A stretch of 64,000 nucleotides of DNA from Ulota crispa (lineage: Eukaryota; Streptophyta; Bryopsida; Orthotrichales; Orthotrichaceae), in assembly GCA_963920765.1 (NCBI GenBank), contig OY987243.1:9176001-9240000 (forward strand), given 5' to 3'. Position 1 is the stretch's first letter. Every line of letters begins with the position of its first letter. Positions 38,371 through 49,046 of this stretch are shown here, piece by piece. The position numbers and the translations under genes are program-made. The notes below the pieces were generated by a model. It saw nothing but the letters and a program-made list of their open reading frames with translations, was not told where the DNA came from and ran no database searches.

Positions 38371-41300
38371 ATGTCCGGGGAGCTCCGGGCTTTGCTGAGC
38401 CACAGCCCTGCTGCTGCACTTTCACTTTCAAGCATCTGCTGCTGCGGACGCTCATCAGATTGCGTGTCATCCCATGCACTCGCACTCCTGCCGGCATGCC
38501 TGATTCTTAGTGTGCGTCTTCTTCTTCACTCCTCTGGAAGCGTCATGGAGGACAGGGAGGGCATGTCGCGTTTGCGCAGACAACATCGTCGCTTGCTGCC
38601 TCCCCAGCGCGTCTCCATCGCGGACGACACGGCCTCTTCAGGCCCCGATAACGCTGGAGTCGCCGGTCGGACGTGCTGCGAGCAGTTGACGTTCTTGGAC
38701 GGCCGCCGCAAGTACGTGTGCGCCGCATTCGCCACCCACGATGAGGAGATTCCTGTTTTGCGTACGGCCAGTTTCACGGAGTATGGCTCTTTGCGCGCGG
38801 GCAAGCGGATGGGGAGCTCGGTGTTGTCCGTATTGCTGGACGTGTTTGCCAGAGATGAGAATTCACGCAGAGGGAAAGATAGGGTTTTGAATGGGCGGGG
38901 GTCTGTCGTTGTTGAATGTTTTGCTACTGTTGTGCGAATTGCCGCGCTTCTGCTTTCAAGGTCGCTGTGTGAGGGCGCCTGGCCCGTTATGCAGGTGCTC
39001 AGCATTTGTACCGTGCCGTTCGGGGCACTGAAACAACTGGTAAGTAATTGTAATCCAAAATTAGGTCAAATTGCGGAGAACAGAAATCAGAGAGGGTTTA
39101 AGATTGCTTGAAAGAACCTGCACTTTCAAAGCTTTCGGGATATTTGAATTTATCTGATAACGTCGATTTCATAAAATGGGTATTATTTTGCACTGCAGGC
39201 ATTAGTCACTGAATCGCAATCGTAGGGAAAAATCGAGCTGCTTGAGCAAAATTCGAAATGTATATATTTTCTCATTCAATTCATGATTCCGTTTTTGAGC
39301 TTAACCCCTCACCGCCCAAGGGGCCCAAAACTGTCCACCTCTGCATATCCATTTGGAAATGACTAACTTTCTTGAAGATTAATTTTAGTGGTTATTTTTT
39401 AAAATTATTCTTGTTGAAGTTTGTTTTAGAATCAAAAAATTGATTTTGAAAATGAGTGATTATGATTTGTCTATTCAAGATTTTGTGCAAGGGTGTCCAT
39501 TGAAAACTTTCACTTTCTAGTGTTGAGAGCTCTTGGAAATGAGCCTCAAGTACACTAGAACTTGGAGAAACAATCACATTAGAAACGTAATTTATAAAGT
39601 TGTAGAGTAGATTTTTAGAAGCCGTGAATTGATTAGGGTTATACATGTTATACTTTACATACTCGTATTTTTTTGATATCCTCAATTTTAAATTTGAGAT
39701 GTGAAAAGAGGATTGAAAGACTTCAAATCACTTTCACAGTTTGAACACCCACATGATCAAATGTTATAATCTTTCAATCCATAAGTGATACCGTTGTGTT
39801 TTCTTTCCCATGTGATCTCTAACATATCTAGTTTGAATTTGTACTGTTACAATTTTTTTTTAAATGATTCAACTTATCAAAATGTTGCCATTTTGTTCAT
39901 CCAAAAGCAGATTCTGAGATACCCAAAAAGTCCATGGGCGGTGAGGGGTTAATGACAGAAATTTCCCTCCTGCTTCCGTCAATTTATTTTCCATGGTTTT
40001 TTTTTTTTGCATTTAACTAATCTTTGAACAGTGTTATTTTTTTTCTGTTTGGACGAAAGGAAATGTACTCTTGATAATTTTCGATTTTTTTTTGCATGCG
40101 CAGGTCCTTCCAGAGCCGGCAAGGAGGGTGGTGGAACCGATAGCAGGCTCAGTGTTGGGAATAACAGTCGCTCAGCCGATTGTTTGGTTGTGCTTGCCCA
40201 ATGTTTATCGCACACTCAAGTTCTGGAAACGTCTTCTGCCGATATACTTCAGGTACTGACTCTTGTCCTAGTAATTTTTTGCTGTGTTTGTCAATGGTCT
40301 GAGAGTTGGTTGAACGTTTCTCGATTGTGCAGGGATTCGCTAGTATCATAAAAAATATTGGGAAAAGATTATGTCAGTTTCGAGTTGAGGTGGTCGTTTT
40401 AGAAGCAAGAGAACATTTATGTGCAGCCCATAGGGGCTCCTATCTTTCAGATACATGAAGACGAAGCGGCAAGTGAGGAAGATGAATTCAGCCGAGCGGG
40501 ACAAAGTTTGGGCCGTGCGCCACGAGTGGGGTGGTGACAAAGTGCATAGCTTAGTTCTGGACATGAGCGGATTTTACGTTAAATCTGCACAAATTTTAGC
40601 CTCTAAAGCTGTAAGTTATCTCGTCTACTCTGTCTTTTGAAGTATGTTAATAAGGCTGCTTCTGCAAGACATGATGGTACCCTGTAAGCCTGAACATATG
40701 GCCTGAAAGTGTTCTGAAACTGATGTGGACGAGCAGGACTTTGTACCTGAGCCTTGGATTCGGCGGTTGTCTAACCACTTAGATAACGCTCCACCTCGGC
40801 CCTTCCCTGAAGTGCGACGTAGCATCATGCAACAGCTCGCTACTTGTGCCCGCAGCAAATCACTGGCTGTTGGCGCAGGAGGGCTGGTACCGTTGGAGGA
40901 AGTTTTCTCTGATGTAGATTCTACCGCGCTTGCTGCTGCTTCTATTGCTCAGGTAAAGTTTTTCTTCTCTTGTTAGGGTGTATTTTTAGGCTTTAGGGAA
41001 CATTGAAACGACTCACTGACCTGGAGTACTCCTGCCTATTTATTGCCATGCCCTTTTATCATTGCTTATTAGGATTTTTGGGGACGATTTATGTAGCTCC
41101 AGTTGCTAACGGTTCCTTTTGTCAATATGGTGCTATGTTGAAACTCAGGCATTTTTGTGTTTGGGTTGAGAAGGTGCATGCAGGTACTCTTCTAGATAAC
41201 ACCCGTGTGGTGATCAAGGTTCAGCACCTTGGTATGCAGAAAGTAATGGGTGCTGATCTGCGGAATATTGGTTGGGTATGACCTGACCTGGACTTGATTA

Positions 41301-43982
41301 GGAAGGTGCTAATTCATTTTATCAGAGTATTTTCGAAGTCTGGACACTGCAGGCATGAGATTGATCGGAAATTTCTGGTTTAGGGAGCTCCGTTTATACT
41401 CACAAGTGCCTACTAAACAGCCGTTTTGTGTTAAACGAGCTTAGTGTATTCATGTTTTGGCTGTTCTGTTTCAGGTGGCAAATTTCTTACAAGGCCAGCT
41501 TCCGTTTGATCTCGTCCCGGTAAGTGAATTTCGGTTACATTGTTTAGATGCTCGTCTAGATTGATTCACTAGAGGTGCTGAAATCAACACTCGATCCTTT
41601 TGTCATGCATTTGGTTAATGTCAAATGGTGATTAGTAACGAATGTGTGCAAGGGTGAGTTCTTTCAGGCTCAATTCCTGAGGTTCAAACTATTTTGCTAA
41701 ATTTAGCTAACAACCATTGTTAAACCTGGTTGTAGATTGTAAAAGAGATTCAAGCTACCATTCCTTTGGAATTTGATTTCGCTCGTGAAGTCTGGTTTAT
41801 GGTAAGTCCGCACACCTATAGTACCTTACCTATGTACCTGGCCATTTCAAGCTTTTGAAAGTCCTCTTTCGTGATTTTTACTAATGTATTCCATTTTGTG
41901 GCATTTCGATCTGACGCGGTTGCTATCTGATTTAAACAGACAAATATTAAGCGGAGTTTAACAGAGGGTGGTTTCGACCAAATCAAATGTCCCCAGCCCA
42001 TACTGGATTTATGTTCCCAGCGCCTTATTGTTATGGAGGTAATCGCAATTCTGTCCTTTGGTTTCTGCCAGTCTTATATTGAATCCTTATGCTTTTTGAA
42101 GAGCTCCACTTGTATAATGCCATCTGACGTGCTGTCATTGGTCGAAATGCTGAAGATCGTCCCCTATATTTGCAGAGACTAGATGGTGTGCCATTTACTC
42201 AAATTCTGCACTCAAAGGCACCCTTGGCCTTACAGAGGAGGTATGCAGTGAATTTCCGGAGGGTTTTATATCCAGCAAATAGACATGCACTATTCCAAAG
42301 CATTGAATTGAATCCTTTCTGTGTTCGATTATTTTTGCTTTAGTAATGGAGACAAGATCCATGCGCTATTATTGAATATGCAATTATCATGCTTTTGCAG
42401 GATACCTGAGGTCGTCCGGGCTTTGGAAGTCTTGGTGCATTCCTATGGACAGGTACCTTTTTCCAGACCTCTCAAATGTGTATGATCTCATTTTACTGGG
42501 ACTGCATTTGGCTGATACACTTGACATTGTTGTGCCTGGCAGATGCTCTTCATAGATGGCGTCTTCCATGCTGACCCACATGCCGGCAATCTCTTGCTAC
42601 TTTCAGATGGACGCCTCGGTCTCATTGATTTTGGGCAGGTAATGTCGAGTATTATTTGATACAGTTATTCTTTGAAAGTACTGATAAAAAGTTGGATGTT
42701 AGAATCAGGATATTCTCCTCTGATTTTTGCAAACAATTGCCTAGAGGTTACTGACTTATTGTTTGAGCTCTTATCCATGCTGCGTTCAACACTCGTGCAG
42801 ATTAATTTCTAATTCAGCCGCTTCAATGTCATTGCCAGAGCAAGGTACTTGACAACGAGATGCGCTTGAAACTGGCACGGATGATCAATGCCTTAGCAAG
42901 CAATGAAGAATCGCGCATTGCTAAAGCTCTGGTCAATTTGGGATTGAGGTTTGAAGATGTGCATGGTGGAGTGGTTTCCGAAACTAGATTGGCAATAATG
43001 GCCCGGATACTTTTTGACACGTGTTATGTACAAGAGGCGACAGTGTCACCTATGTCTGAAGACTCCGTTCTGCGGACAACGCCTCTTAAAGCTTTCAACC
43101 AGTCGGTGTGGATGGTACGTCAGCTTGACCTTTCTCTTCTGCAGCATGGTTTTGATTGCAACCACGCCTTCATTGCCATCTAAAATGAAGTCCATAGTGA
43201 CCTTAGTCTCCGTAGGTTTTGCTGTAATGTATTTCATCAAAGGTGGCTGATCATTAATTCTGTTATGGTAAAAACTGCACAATGCGCAAACGACCGCCTT
43301 TTTTTCCAGATTTAATTTTCTCGACAATAATGACTAATTCAGGGTACTCTGAAGCAGGCTCTCTGAACTGAACTATGGATATAGGAGTAGTATAGAAAAC
43401 TCGCACTGCATACCTGGCTCTCTCTAGGATAACAAAGCTGACAACGTCCCATCGGAGGTGTTTATAAAGTTCTAGACTTCAAAAATATTTACTCCAAAGG
43501 AAGACTCTTTTTCGGACCCCTTTTTATTAGATCCTAAGCGGGACAACTTATACGGCCTAGTGGCCATCCTAGCTTTATCACAAATCCTACCTACTCCGCT
43601 TTTTAGATTTTGTGATAAATGAGGGTCTTTAAATGAGTACTTTGAAGTGGGGAATCATCTCGATGGGCTTCAAAGAAAACCGATTTTGGAGGACGAAACT
43701 CTTTAGTATGCTAGTTTTTCTTCCCCGGGTACAAATTGACCGGTTCAGGTTAATACGGGATTAACCAGGTTCTTGGGCATTAGGCTTCAGCTTTCTGTTT
43801 ATTAGTGGCTCAAGTTTGTCATTATCTTGTATTCTAATTGCTGATTATTTTGTTGGCTGCAGGTTGTGCGCGCACTAGTGATCCTGCGAGGGTTGTGCTT
43901 TGCATTAAAAATGGATTTGTCGGCAACAGCAATTTGGTTTCCATACGCTCAAGCTGCATTAGGGGCAGCAGGCGAGACTTGA
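38371..43982 (+). CDS. ABC1-family (ADCK/COQ8-like) atypical kinase, 13 exons
   Basis: Exons with consensus GT/AG borders and consistent phases are 38371-39039, 40104-40252, 40451-40610, 40737-40952, 41174-41275, 41475-41519, 41736-41801, 41940-42038, 42176-42240, 42401-42452, 42543-42638, 42839-43114 and 43863-43982. They give about 704 residues. Motifs, in order, are KSAQ at 317-320 (usual KxGQ), the Ala-rich loop ALAAASIAQVH at about 390-400, VVIK with lysine 413, EFDF at 459-462, HADPHAGN at 550-557 and IDFG at 569-572. ABC1 kinases act in plastids or mitochondria, in quinone and lipid metabolism. The first 58 residues are Ser/Ala/Cys-rich and hydrophobic, consistent with an organelle-targeting end. 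A start at the ATG at 38545 (646 residues) is the alternative. I cannot assign the subfamily. Intron 1 contains a TTAA element. Confidence 0.9.
39301..39952. mobile_element. TTAA-flanked MITE in intron 1 of the ABC1 kinase gene
   Basis: The left end is TTAACCCCTCACCGCCCA and the right end is its exact inverse, ending TTAA at 39949-39952. The interior aligns with the 9984-10632 element. It makes up most of the 1064-bp first intron. The splice sites lie outside it, so splicing need not be affected. Confidence 0.85.
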
Positions 43983-44343
43983 AACCGATGCTGTGGTTGA
44001 TTCTGTTGGAGCTTGTCGATTTTATCGCCTCATCTGAGATCACTGAGGTTTCGTACTAAAACATCTCAATATTGTGTAAAAGGTCTTTGACCGAAGTTCC
44101 TCATTCAATCAAATATCTGTTCTGCCCTCCTGGATTAGACTCGGCATTCATCATGCTTGACCTCCGAGCATCACGTTGGCCCTGATTTCAGATGTGAACC
44201 GCAGTTGAAGTTCTTCAATTCGTGTAGTCTCGCCGTGTAATGTAAACTATGTTGACAGTAACATCCCGAGTTCTAAGGTATTGAAGTTTTTTACATTTTT
44301 TTAGAACTTTTGCAAACGTAAATCCTTGGGTCTTATGTATTGA
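43983..44343. other. 3' flank of the ABC1 kinase gene
   Basis: Probable 3' untranslated sequence and downstream flank. No strong AATAAA signal was noted. No other gene is seen. Confidence 0.35.
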
Positions 44344-44475
44344 GTTAAAGGTATGTTCACACTTGGTGTTAAGAGTGGTAGTAGCGATGAAAAATTAGAT
44401 GCATTTAGACACACCCTTAGACTACATTCATATTGTTAATACCCCTCCTAACACCAAGTGTGAACATATCCTTAG
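44344..44475. mobile_element. Fold-back MITE, about 130 bp
   Basis: AAGGTATGTTCACACTTGG at the left is inverted at the right as CCAAGTGTGAACATATCCTT, with GTGTTA/TAACAC extending the stem. The interior is about 75 bp. The pair TTA/TTA at the outer borders may be a target duplication. Confidence 0.7.
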
Positions 44476-44668
44476 GATAAAGCATTTCTAAGCTAGTATT
44501 GAAGGCCCATTTGCATTGGCGCATGTGATGCTTCTCCATAATGGAATTTTTGACCTCTTCCTCTAAAGTGAGTTCACACCAACATTCTTTACATGCGTGT
44601 GCAAAACATGTAGGAGAGCACGTCAAGCAAATGCATTTTTTCACATAACACATTCCCATTCTAGACAA

Positions 44669-45634
44669 TAGGGGGCTTCAAACTTAAATTTTTTTAGGTG
44701 ACTCACGTCGCAATTCACCTCTGTGAATTTACTAATGAATAGCGAGGTGACTCATTAGGGGATTTCAAATATGTGGTTCAACACCAAAATTGTTCACGTG
44801 AATGAAATTGGTGAACAAGTTAGTCAAGCCACCGTTCATGTTCTCGCGTTCACCCATTCAAATATCCGAATTGTAGTGAACTACTCACCACCCTTTCAAC
44901 TTTGCCCACAATCATTGATCCCAGAAGCTAATCTGGATCCCTTCAACTCCACCATCATTGCTTCTAATCTGGAACCTTCGGCTCCACAATTGTTTGCTTC
45001 TAATCAAGATCTCTTTAGTTCCACCATTGTTGCTTCTCGCGCATTGCAACTCCTTGAATGACCTTGACCTAGCAATCAACTCTGCATCCAAACTGTCTAG
45101 ATGTGCAGAGCGAGAGCCACACATGCGGAACAAGAGCCATAAGCGCGGAGCAAGAGCCAAGAGTTGGGTGACAACACAAACAAGCGTAGGCATGGGAGCA
45201 ATAGGAACCCGAGCTGAGCTTGCGGGAGAGGCAAGGATGGAGAGGCTTCACGTCGTTCACGCATGAACAAGTCATGAGGACCTCCTGGAGGTCCTCATGA
45301 GTGGTTCACTTTCATGAATGCATGTTCACCAGTGAATGAAAACTCGTTCACAACCATTAGTTCACCGTTTTTTTGAGATATCTAAAACCCTCTATTTGTG
45401 GAAGTCACTCCTAACGTGATTCACGTGAGGAGTGAATTAGAAACTCACTTTTGCGCATCCCATCCTCACATTTGTCTTAGACACTCAAACCCTTGACTTG
45501 CGCACAAAACCCTAATCCCAAATTCATGGTTGTGTTAGACTTTTGGCGCAAGAGTGAACAAAAATAATTCACTAGTGAGCGGGGATCCTGTGGTGAGAAA
45601 CTCGTAGGCCAAATTTCATGTTTGAATCCCCCTA
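44669..45634. mobile_element. Nested inverted-repeat elements with a 29-bp palindrome
   Basis: The outer ends are TAGGGGGCTTCAAACTTAAA and the inverse of TAGGGGGATTCAAACATGAA. A related inner element runs from about 44756 (TTAGGGGATTTCAAATATG) to about 45404 (TTTTTTGAGATATCTAAAAC). The inner element is homologous at both ends to the inverted short copy at 49168-49346. A perfect palindrome, TCATGAGGACCTCC, one T, then its inverse, lies at 45273-45301. Short open frames inside (44771-45266) have no recognised product. Confidence 0.55.
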
Positions 45635-46478
45635 ATGAATGAGGTGGTTCCACATGACTCCCAAAGATGGAAATAATCATGTGGAACCTCCGATTGGTGA
45701 AGTTCTAGAACTTTCATGTACTTTTAGTTTATATTTATGCTTTTCTATTTACTTTTATTCCTTTGATGCTTCTTGCCAATGCAAATGGATCCGTCAATTC
45801 ATGGGCCAATGCAAATGGGGCATGAGCTAAGGTAGGAGCATCTAATTGCAACCCCAACAACTTTCTGACATCTAAAAAGAAACCTAAATGTACGCAATGC
45901 TAGACCCAAACCAAACATGCAAGTTAACATAAGTTGTCACAGTAATTGAGTATAAAGAACACAATTTGTATAGGTGATGGTTTAGGATCGCATGTGACAT
46001 GGTCTTTTTGTAATCACTTTTTCATTTTAATACAAACATTTGAATGGGGTCTAGAATGGGGTCTAGTGTCAACTATAGAATAATCTAGGGAATTATCTTC
46101 AACACTTTGTATTTATGCATACTTTCTCAGCTTGCCTATGTGCCCATTTCCTATCCTATCAAGCACATGCCATTATATTCTCAAAAGACTCTCGAGATCA
46201 CCACATTTGAAGTGTCGGTTTTTGGTGGTCCTACCTTATGCACCGATGCCTTGCTGCGCACTCCGCAGTACAAATCATGATTCTCTCTGTTTTTAGTCAA
46301 CCAATTCTTCAGGTCTGCAAGAGTCGTTTATGTAGCCTTCAAGCCGAAGCTCAAACTCGGCTGTCGGCATTCAATTTCTCTGGAGAGCACGTTTCTGAAG
46401 TTGTGACCACGCTAGCATCACTTTAAATCTCCTCAGGACGGAATCTGTTTCAGTTCAAATCCAGTTCAGTACTCGCTG
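45635..46478. other. Upstream region of the RNA-repair gene
   Basis: AT-rich to about 46200, then rising in GC. An upstream open frame at 46238-46426 (MHRCLAAHSAVQIMILSVF) ends 52 bp before the main ATG run and could act as an uORF. No intron joining it to the main frame is evident. No clear TATA box was chosen. Confidence 0.35.
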
Positions 46479-49046
46479 ATGATGATGATGGCGGCCACTC
46501 TCACCAGATTTCGCGGTGGGCTGGCCTTGCAGGGACCCTTGATCGATGATGCGGCCAGAAAATTTAGGGTTTGCGGGGAAGATGCAACCAACGTGCCAGT
46601 CCACCTCACTCTCTTAACCAAAGAAGAGTACCGATCCAACCATGGCGCTGCTGATGGTGCCACGGCCAGTATTATTCCAGTAGACCGGCTCTACTTCCTT
46701 GGCCTGGGTGGGGCGGAGGAGCACAAAGTGTACTGGGTAGTTTGCGTCTGGTCAGCTGGGGCGGCATTTCGAAAGGCACTAGGTCTTCCACCGAAGGATT
46801 TTCACATCACGCTAACAAGCAAAGACGTGCACAGCGTTGCCAAGGATGCGTCTTCTCTTTTGAACCCGGAGGATATGTCCCTGGCGTTTCTGGGATTCGC
46901 TCTGGAGAAACAGGCTCACGTGCTGCACCATCTTCACGGCATCCGGAGCCATCTCACTCTTCCTCTCACGATCTCGTCCGCTGTCGCACACTCGGACTCT
47001 GCCCAGGCGTTTCTGCGATTGGGAGATGCGAGCGTCAATGACAATCCCAAGCTGTCGATGCTCGCGTACGCGCGTGCCCTGTTTCTTGACGAGTCGACGG
47101 TGCAGGCTTACGTCGCGCGTCGCCTTCGTCGCCTCTCGCCATTCACGCACTACGGTCCTCTCATGACGGCGACGGAGCGAGAATCCATCTCTCCGGAGCT
47201 GCGAGAGATTCTCCTGCGAGATTCATGGTCGGCCGAAGCTCGTGCCATAGGTCACGATTTAGTTGACCGTCCTCCTTCGATGCCTGTTGCAGACTCGAGA
47301 GAGCGGCTATGGTTTATATCCTACGAGCTGCCTCGTTTTTTCTCGTGGATCGTGCCATACTTTTTGGCTGGCATGTCCACGCCTCGAAATGTAGAGGATG
47401 TGGATACGCTTGCGAAGCTGGGGGTTAACCGTATTCTCACCCTGACCAAAGAGGAACCGTTGCCAGCATCGTGGTTTGCATTCAAGACTGTGAAAAACAT
47501 CTTCATCCCTGTTGCGAATTACGAGGCGCCCACGTTCAAGGAGGTGGATTATTTCCTTGACGCCGTTCACGAGAAGCAGACGGTGTGGTTGGTGCATTGT
47601 GGAGCAGGGAAAGGAAGGGCGGGGACGTTTCTTGCATGCTACATCGCGTTGCATGGATTTCAGAAGCCTGCATGTGAGGAGGTGACGAAGAAACCTATTT
47701 GCGATGCAGGAACTGTGATCAGATGGCTGCGGGCGATGAGGCCGGGCTCCATTGAGACGGCGCAGCAAGAGCAGTTCATTTCGAGTTGGATCAGCTACCG
47801 CTGGAAAGCGAACACGGAGGAGTTTTCAGAATCAACGGCTCCAATGACAGTCGAGGGGCGTATTCCAGAGAATCCTGGGATTATTATACTAGTGGGGCTT
47901 CCAGGGAGTGGCAAAAGCTGGTTCTCTCAAGCTTTGAAGAAGCGCAAGGGCGCCGTGGATGTCGTGTCGCAAGACGAGAGCGGCTCAAGAGCGCTCTGTG
48001 AGAGTGCTGTCAGTAGGCGCCGCCCGGGCACAATGGTGATCCTGGACCGTTGCAATCCATCACCAAGTGAGAGACGCGATTGGTTGGCTCTTGCCGATAT
48101 TGACGACTCCAACGCCGTCGCTGTCTACTTCGATGCCGACGATGCCATTTGTACTCGAAGGATCGACCGCCGCATTCACCACCCGACGTTACGAGCTGGA
48201 CGATCGGCCAATGCCATGAACCATATGAAGCGCCACATGAGCAAACCCTCATTGGACGAAGGATTCAGCGTTGTCATCACCATCCCGTCGTTTGATGCAG
48301 CTCGGCGAGCCATTAGGGTTCTCGCTGGTACACCACCGCTCGTTAAATTTCCCCGCAGTCAGCATCTCATCAACCTTGGTGCTGCAAGGCCTGACGATTT
48401 GGTCTCGAGTAGTTTTCACTCCACAGGCCCGGTTGTCATCGAGGAGAAAATCGACGGAGCCAACATGGGAATCTCTCTAGACTACGACGGATCGCTGGTG
48501 GTGCAGAATCGAAGCCACAGCGTGAACTCCCGGTCTCACGCTCAATTCCGCCGCCTGGACGGCTGGCTCGAGCGCCACTCTCATGACCTTCGTTCGATCC
48601 TTCACCGCGACGACCAATTCCCCGAGCGGTACATCCTGTATGGAGAGTGGGTGGTGGCCACGCACTCCATCCCCTACTCCGCGCTCCCCGACTCGTTTCT
48701 GGCCTTCGACTTCTACGACCGCGTCACCGACACCTTCGCCTCACGAGACATTCTCTCCCGGCTCCTTCACGGTACTGGCATCCGCCAAGTGCCCCTTATT
48801 TGTACTCTAGCAAATGGCGTATCACGCGCCCAGATTCTTTCTCACGTGACCGACACCTCTGCTTTCTATGACGGACCCGTCGAGGGCGTCTATGTTCGCT
48901 TCGAAGATCCCGACCGCCTGCGCACTGTTGATCGTGGAAAGGTCGTGCGTGGAGATTTCATCGCCGGCAACGAGCACTGGAGCAAAGGCATCTTGCACTC
49001 CAACGGCATTCTAGAATCCACATACTCCACTTTGTCCAGCACTTGA
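46479..49046 (+). CDS. Four-domain RNA repair protein: 2H-like, DSP phosphatase, P-loop kinase, RNA ligase
   Basis: A single uninterrupted frame of 855 codons starts at a run of four ATGs. Domain 1 (about 35-165) has two H-h-T motifs, VHLTLL (H42) and FHITLT (H109), as in 2H cyclic phosphodiesterases. A helical linker follows (about 170-260). Domain 2 (about 270-440) is a dual-specificity-type phosphatase with HCGAGKGRAG (C374, R380); the usual Ser/Thr after the Arg is Ala. Domain 3 (about 465-615) is a polynucleotide-kinase-like P-loop with GLPGSGKS (473-480), ILDRCNPS (521-528) and a lid RRIDRRIHHPT. Domain 4 (about 640-835) is an RNA ligase with EEKIDGAN (nucleotidyl lysine 657), LYGEWVVA (720-727), LAFDFYDR (741-748), EGVYVRFED (802-810) and RGKVVRGDF. 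Such a set could heal and seal 2',3'-cyclic phosphate/5'-OH RNA breaks. It is GC-rich and intronless, unlike its 13-exon neighbour, so retroposition or transfer is possible. Plant tRNA ligase has the opposite order (ligase-kinase-CPD). Confidence 0.85.
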   Translation: MMMMAATLTRFRGGLALQGPLIDDAARKFRVCGEDATNVPVHLTLLTKEEYRSNHGAADGATASIIPVDRLYFLGLGGAEEHKVYWVVCVWSAGAAFRKALGLPPKDFHITLTSKDVHSVAKDASSLLNPEDMSLAFLGFALEKQAHVLHHLHGIRSHLTLPLTISSAVAHSDSAQAFLRLGDASVNDNPKLSMLAYARALFLDESTVQAYVARRLRRLSPFTHYGPLMTATERESISPELREILLRDSWSAEARAIGHDLVDRPPSMPVADSRERLWFISYELPRFFSWIVPYFLAGMSTPRNVEDVDTLAKLGVNRILTLTKEEPLPASWFAFKTVKNIFIPVANYEAPTFKEVDYFLDAVHEKQTVWLVHCGAGKGRAGTFLACYIALHGFQKPACEEVTKKPICDAGTVIRWLRAMRPGSIETAQQEQFISSWISYRWKANTEEFSESTAPMTVEGRIPENPGIIILVGLPGSGKSWFSQALKKRKGAVDVVSQDESGSRALCESAVSRRRPGTMVILDRCNPSPSERRDWLALADIDDSNAVAVYFDADDAICTRRIDRRIHHPTLRAGRSANAMNHMKRHMSKPSLDEGFSVVITIPSFDAARRAIRVLAGTPPLVKFPRSQHLINLGAARPDDLVSSSFHSTGPVVIEEKIDGANMGISLDYDGSLVVQNRSHSVNSRSHAQFRRLDGWLERHSHDLRSILHRDDQFPERYILYGEWVVATHSIPYSALPDSFLAFDFYDRVTDTFASRDILSRLLHGTGIRQVPLICTLANGVSRAQILSHVTDTSAFYDGPVEGVYVRFEDPDRLRTVDRGKVVRGDFIAGNEHWSKGILHSNGILESTYSTLSST

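Noticed and set aside
43014-43250. Alternative ORFs overlapping ABC1 kinase exon 12 and intron 12
   Set aside because: Shadows of the real exon in another frame or read-through into the intron.
46742-48871. Several 60-150 codon ORFs on both strands inside the RNA-repair gene
   Set aside because: GC-rich coding sequence leaves few stops in other frames; none has a recognisable domain.
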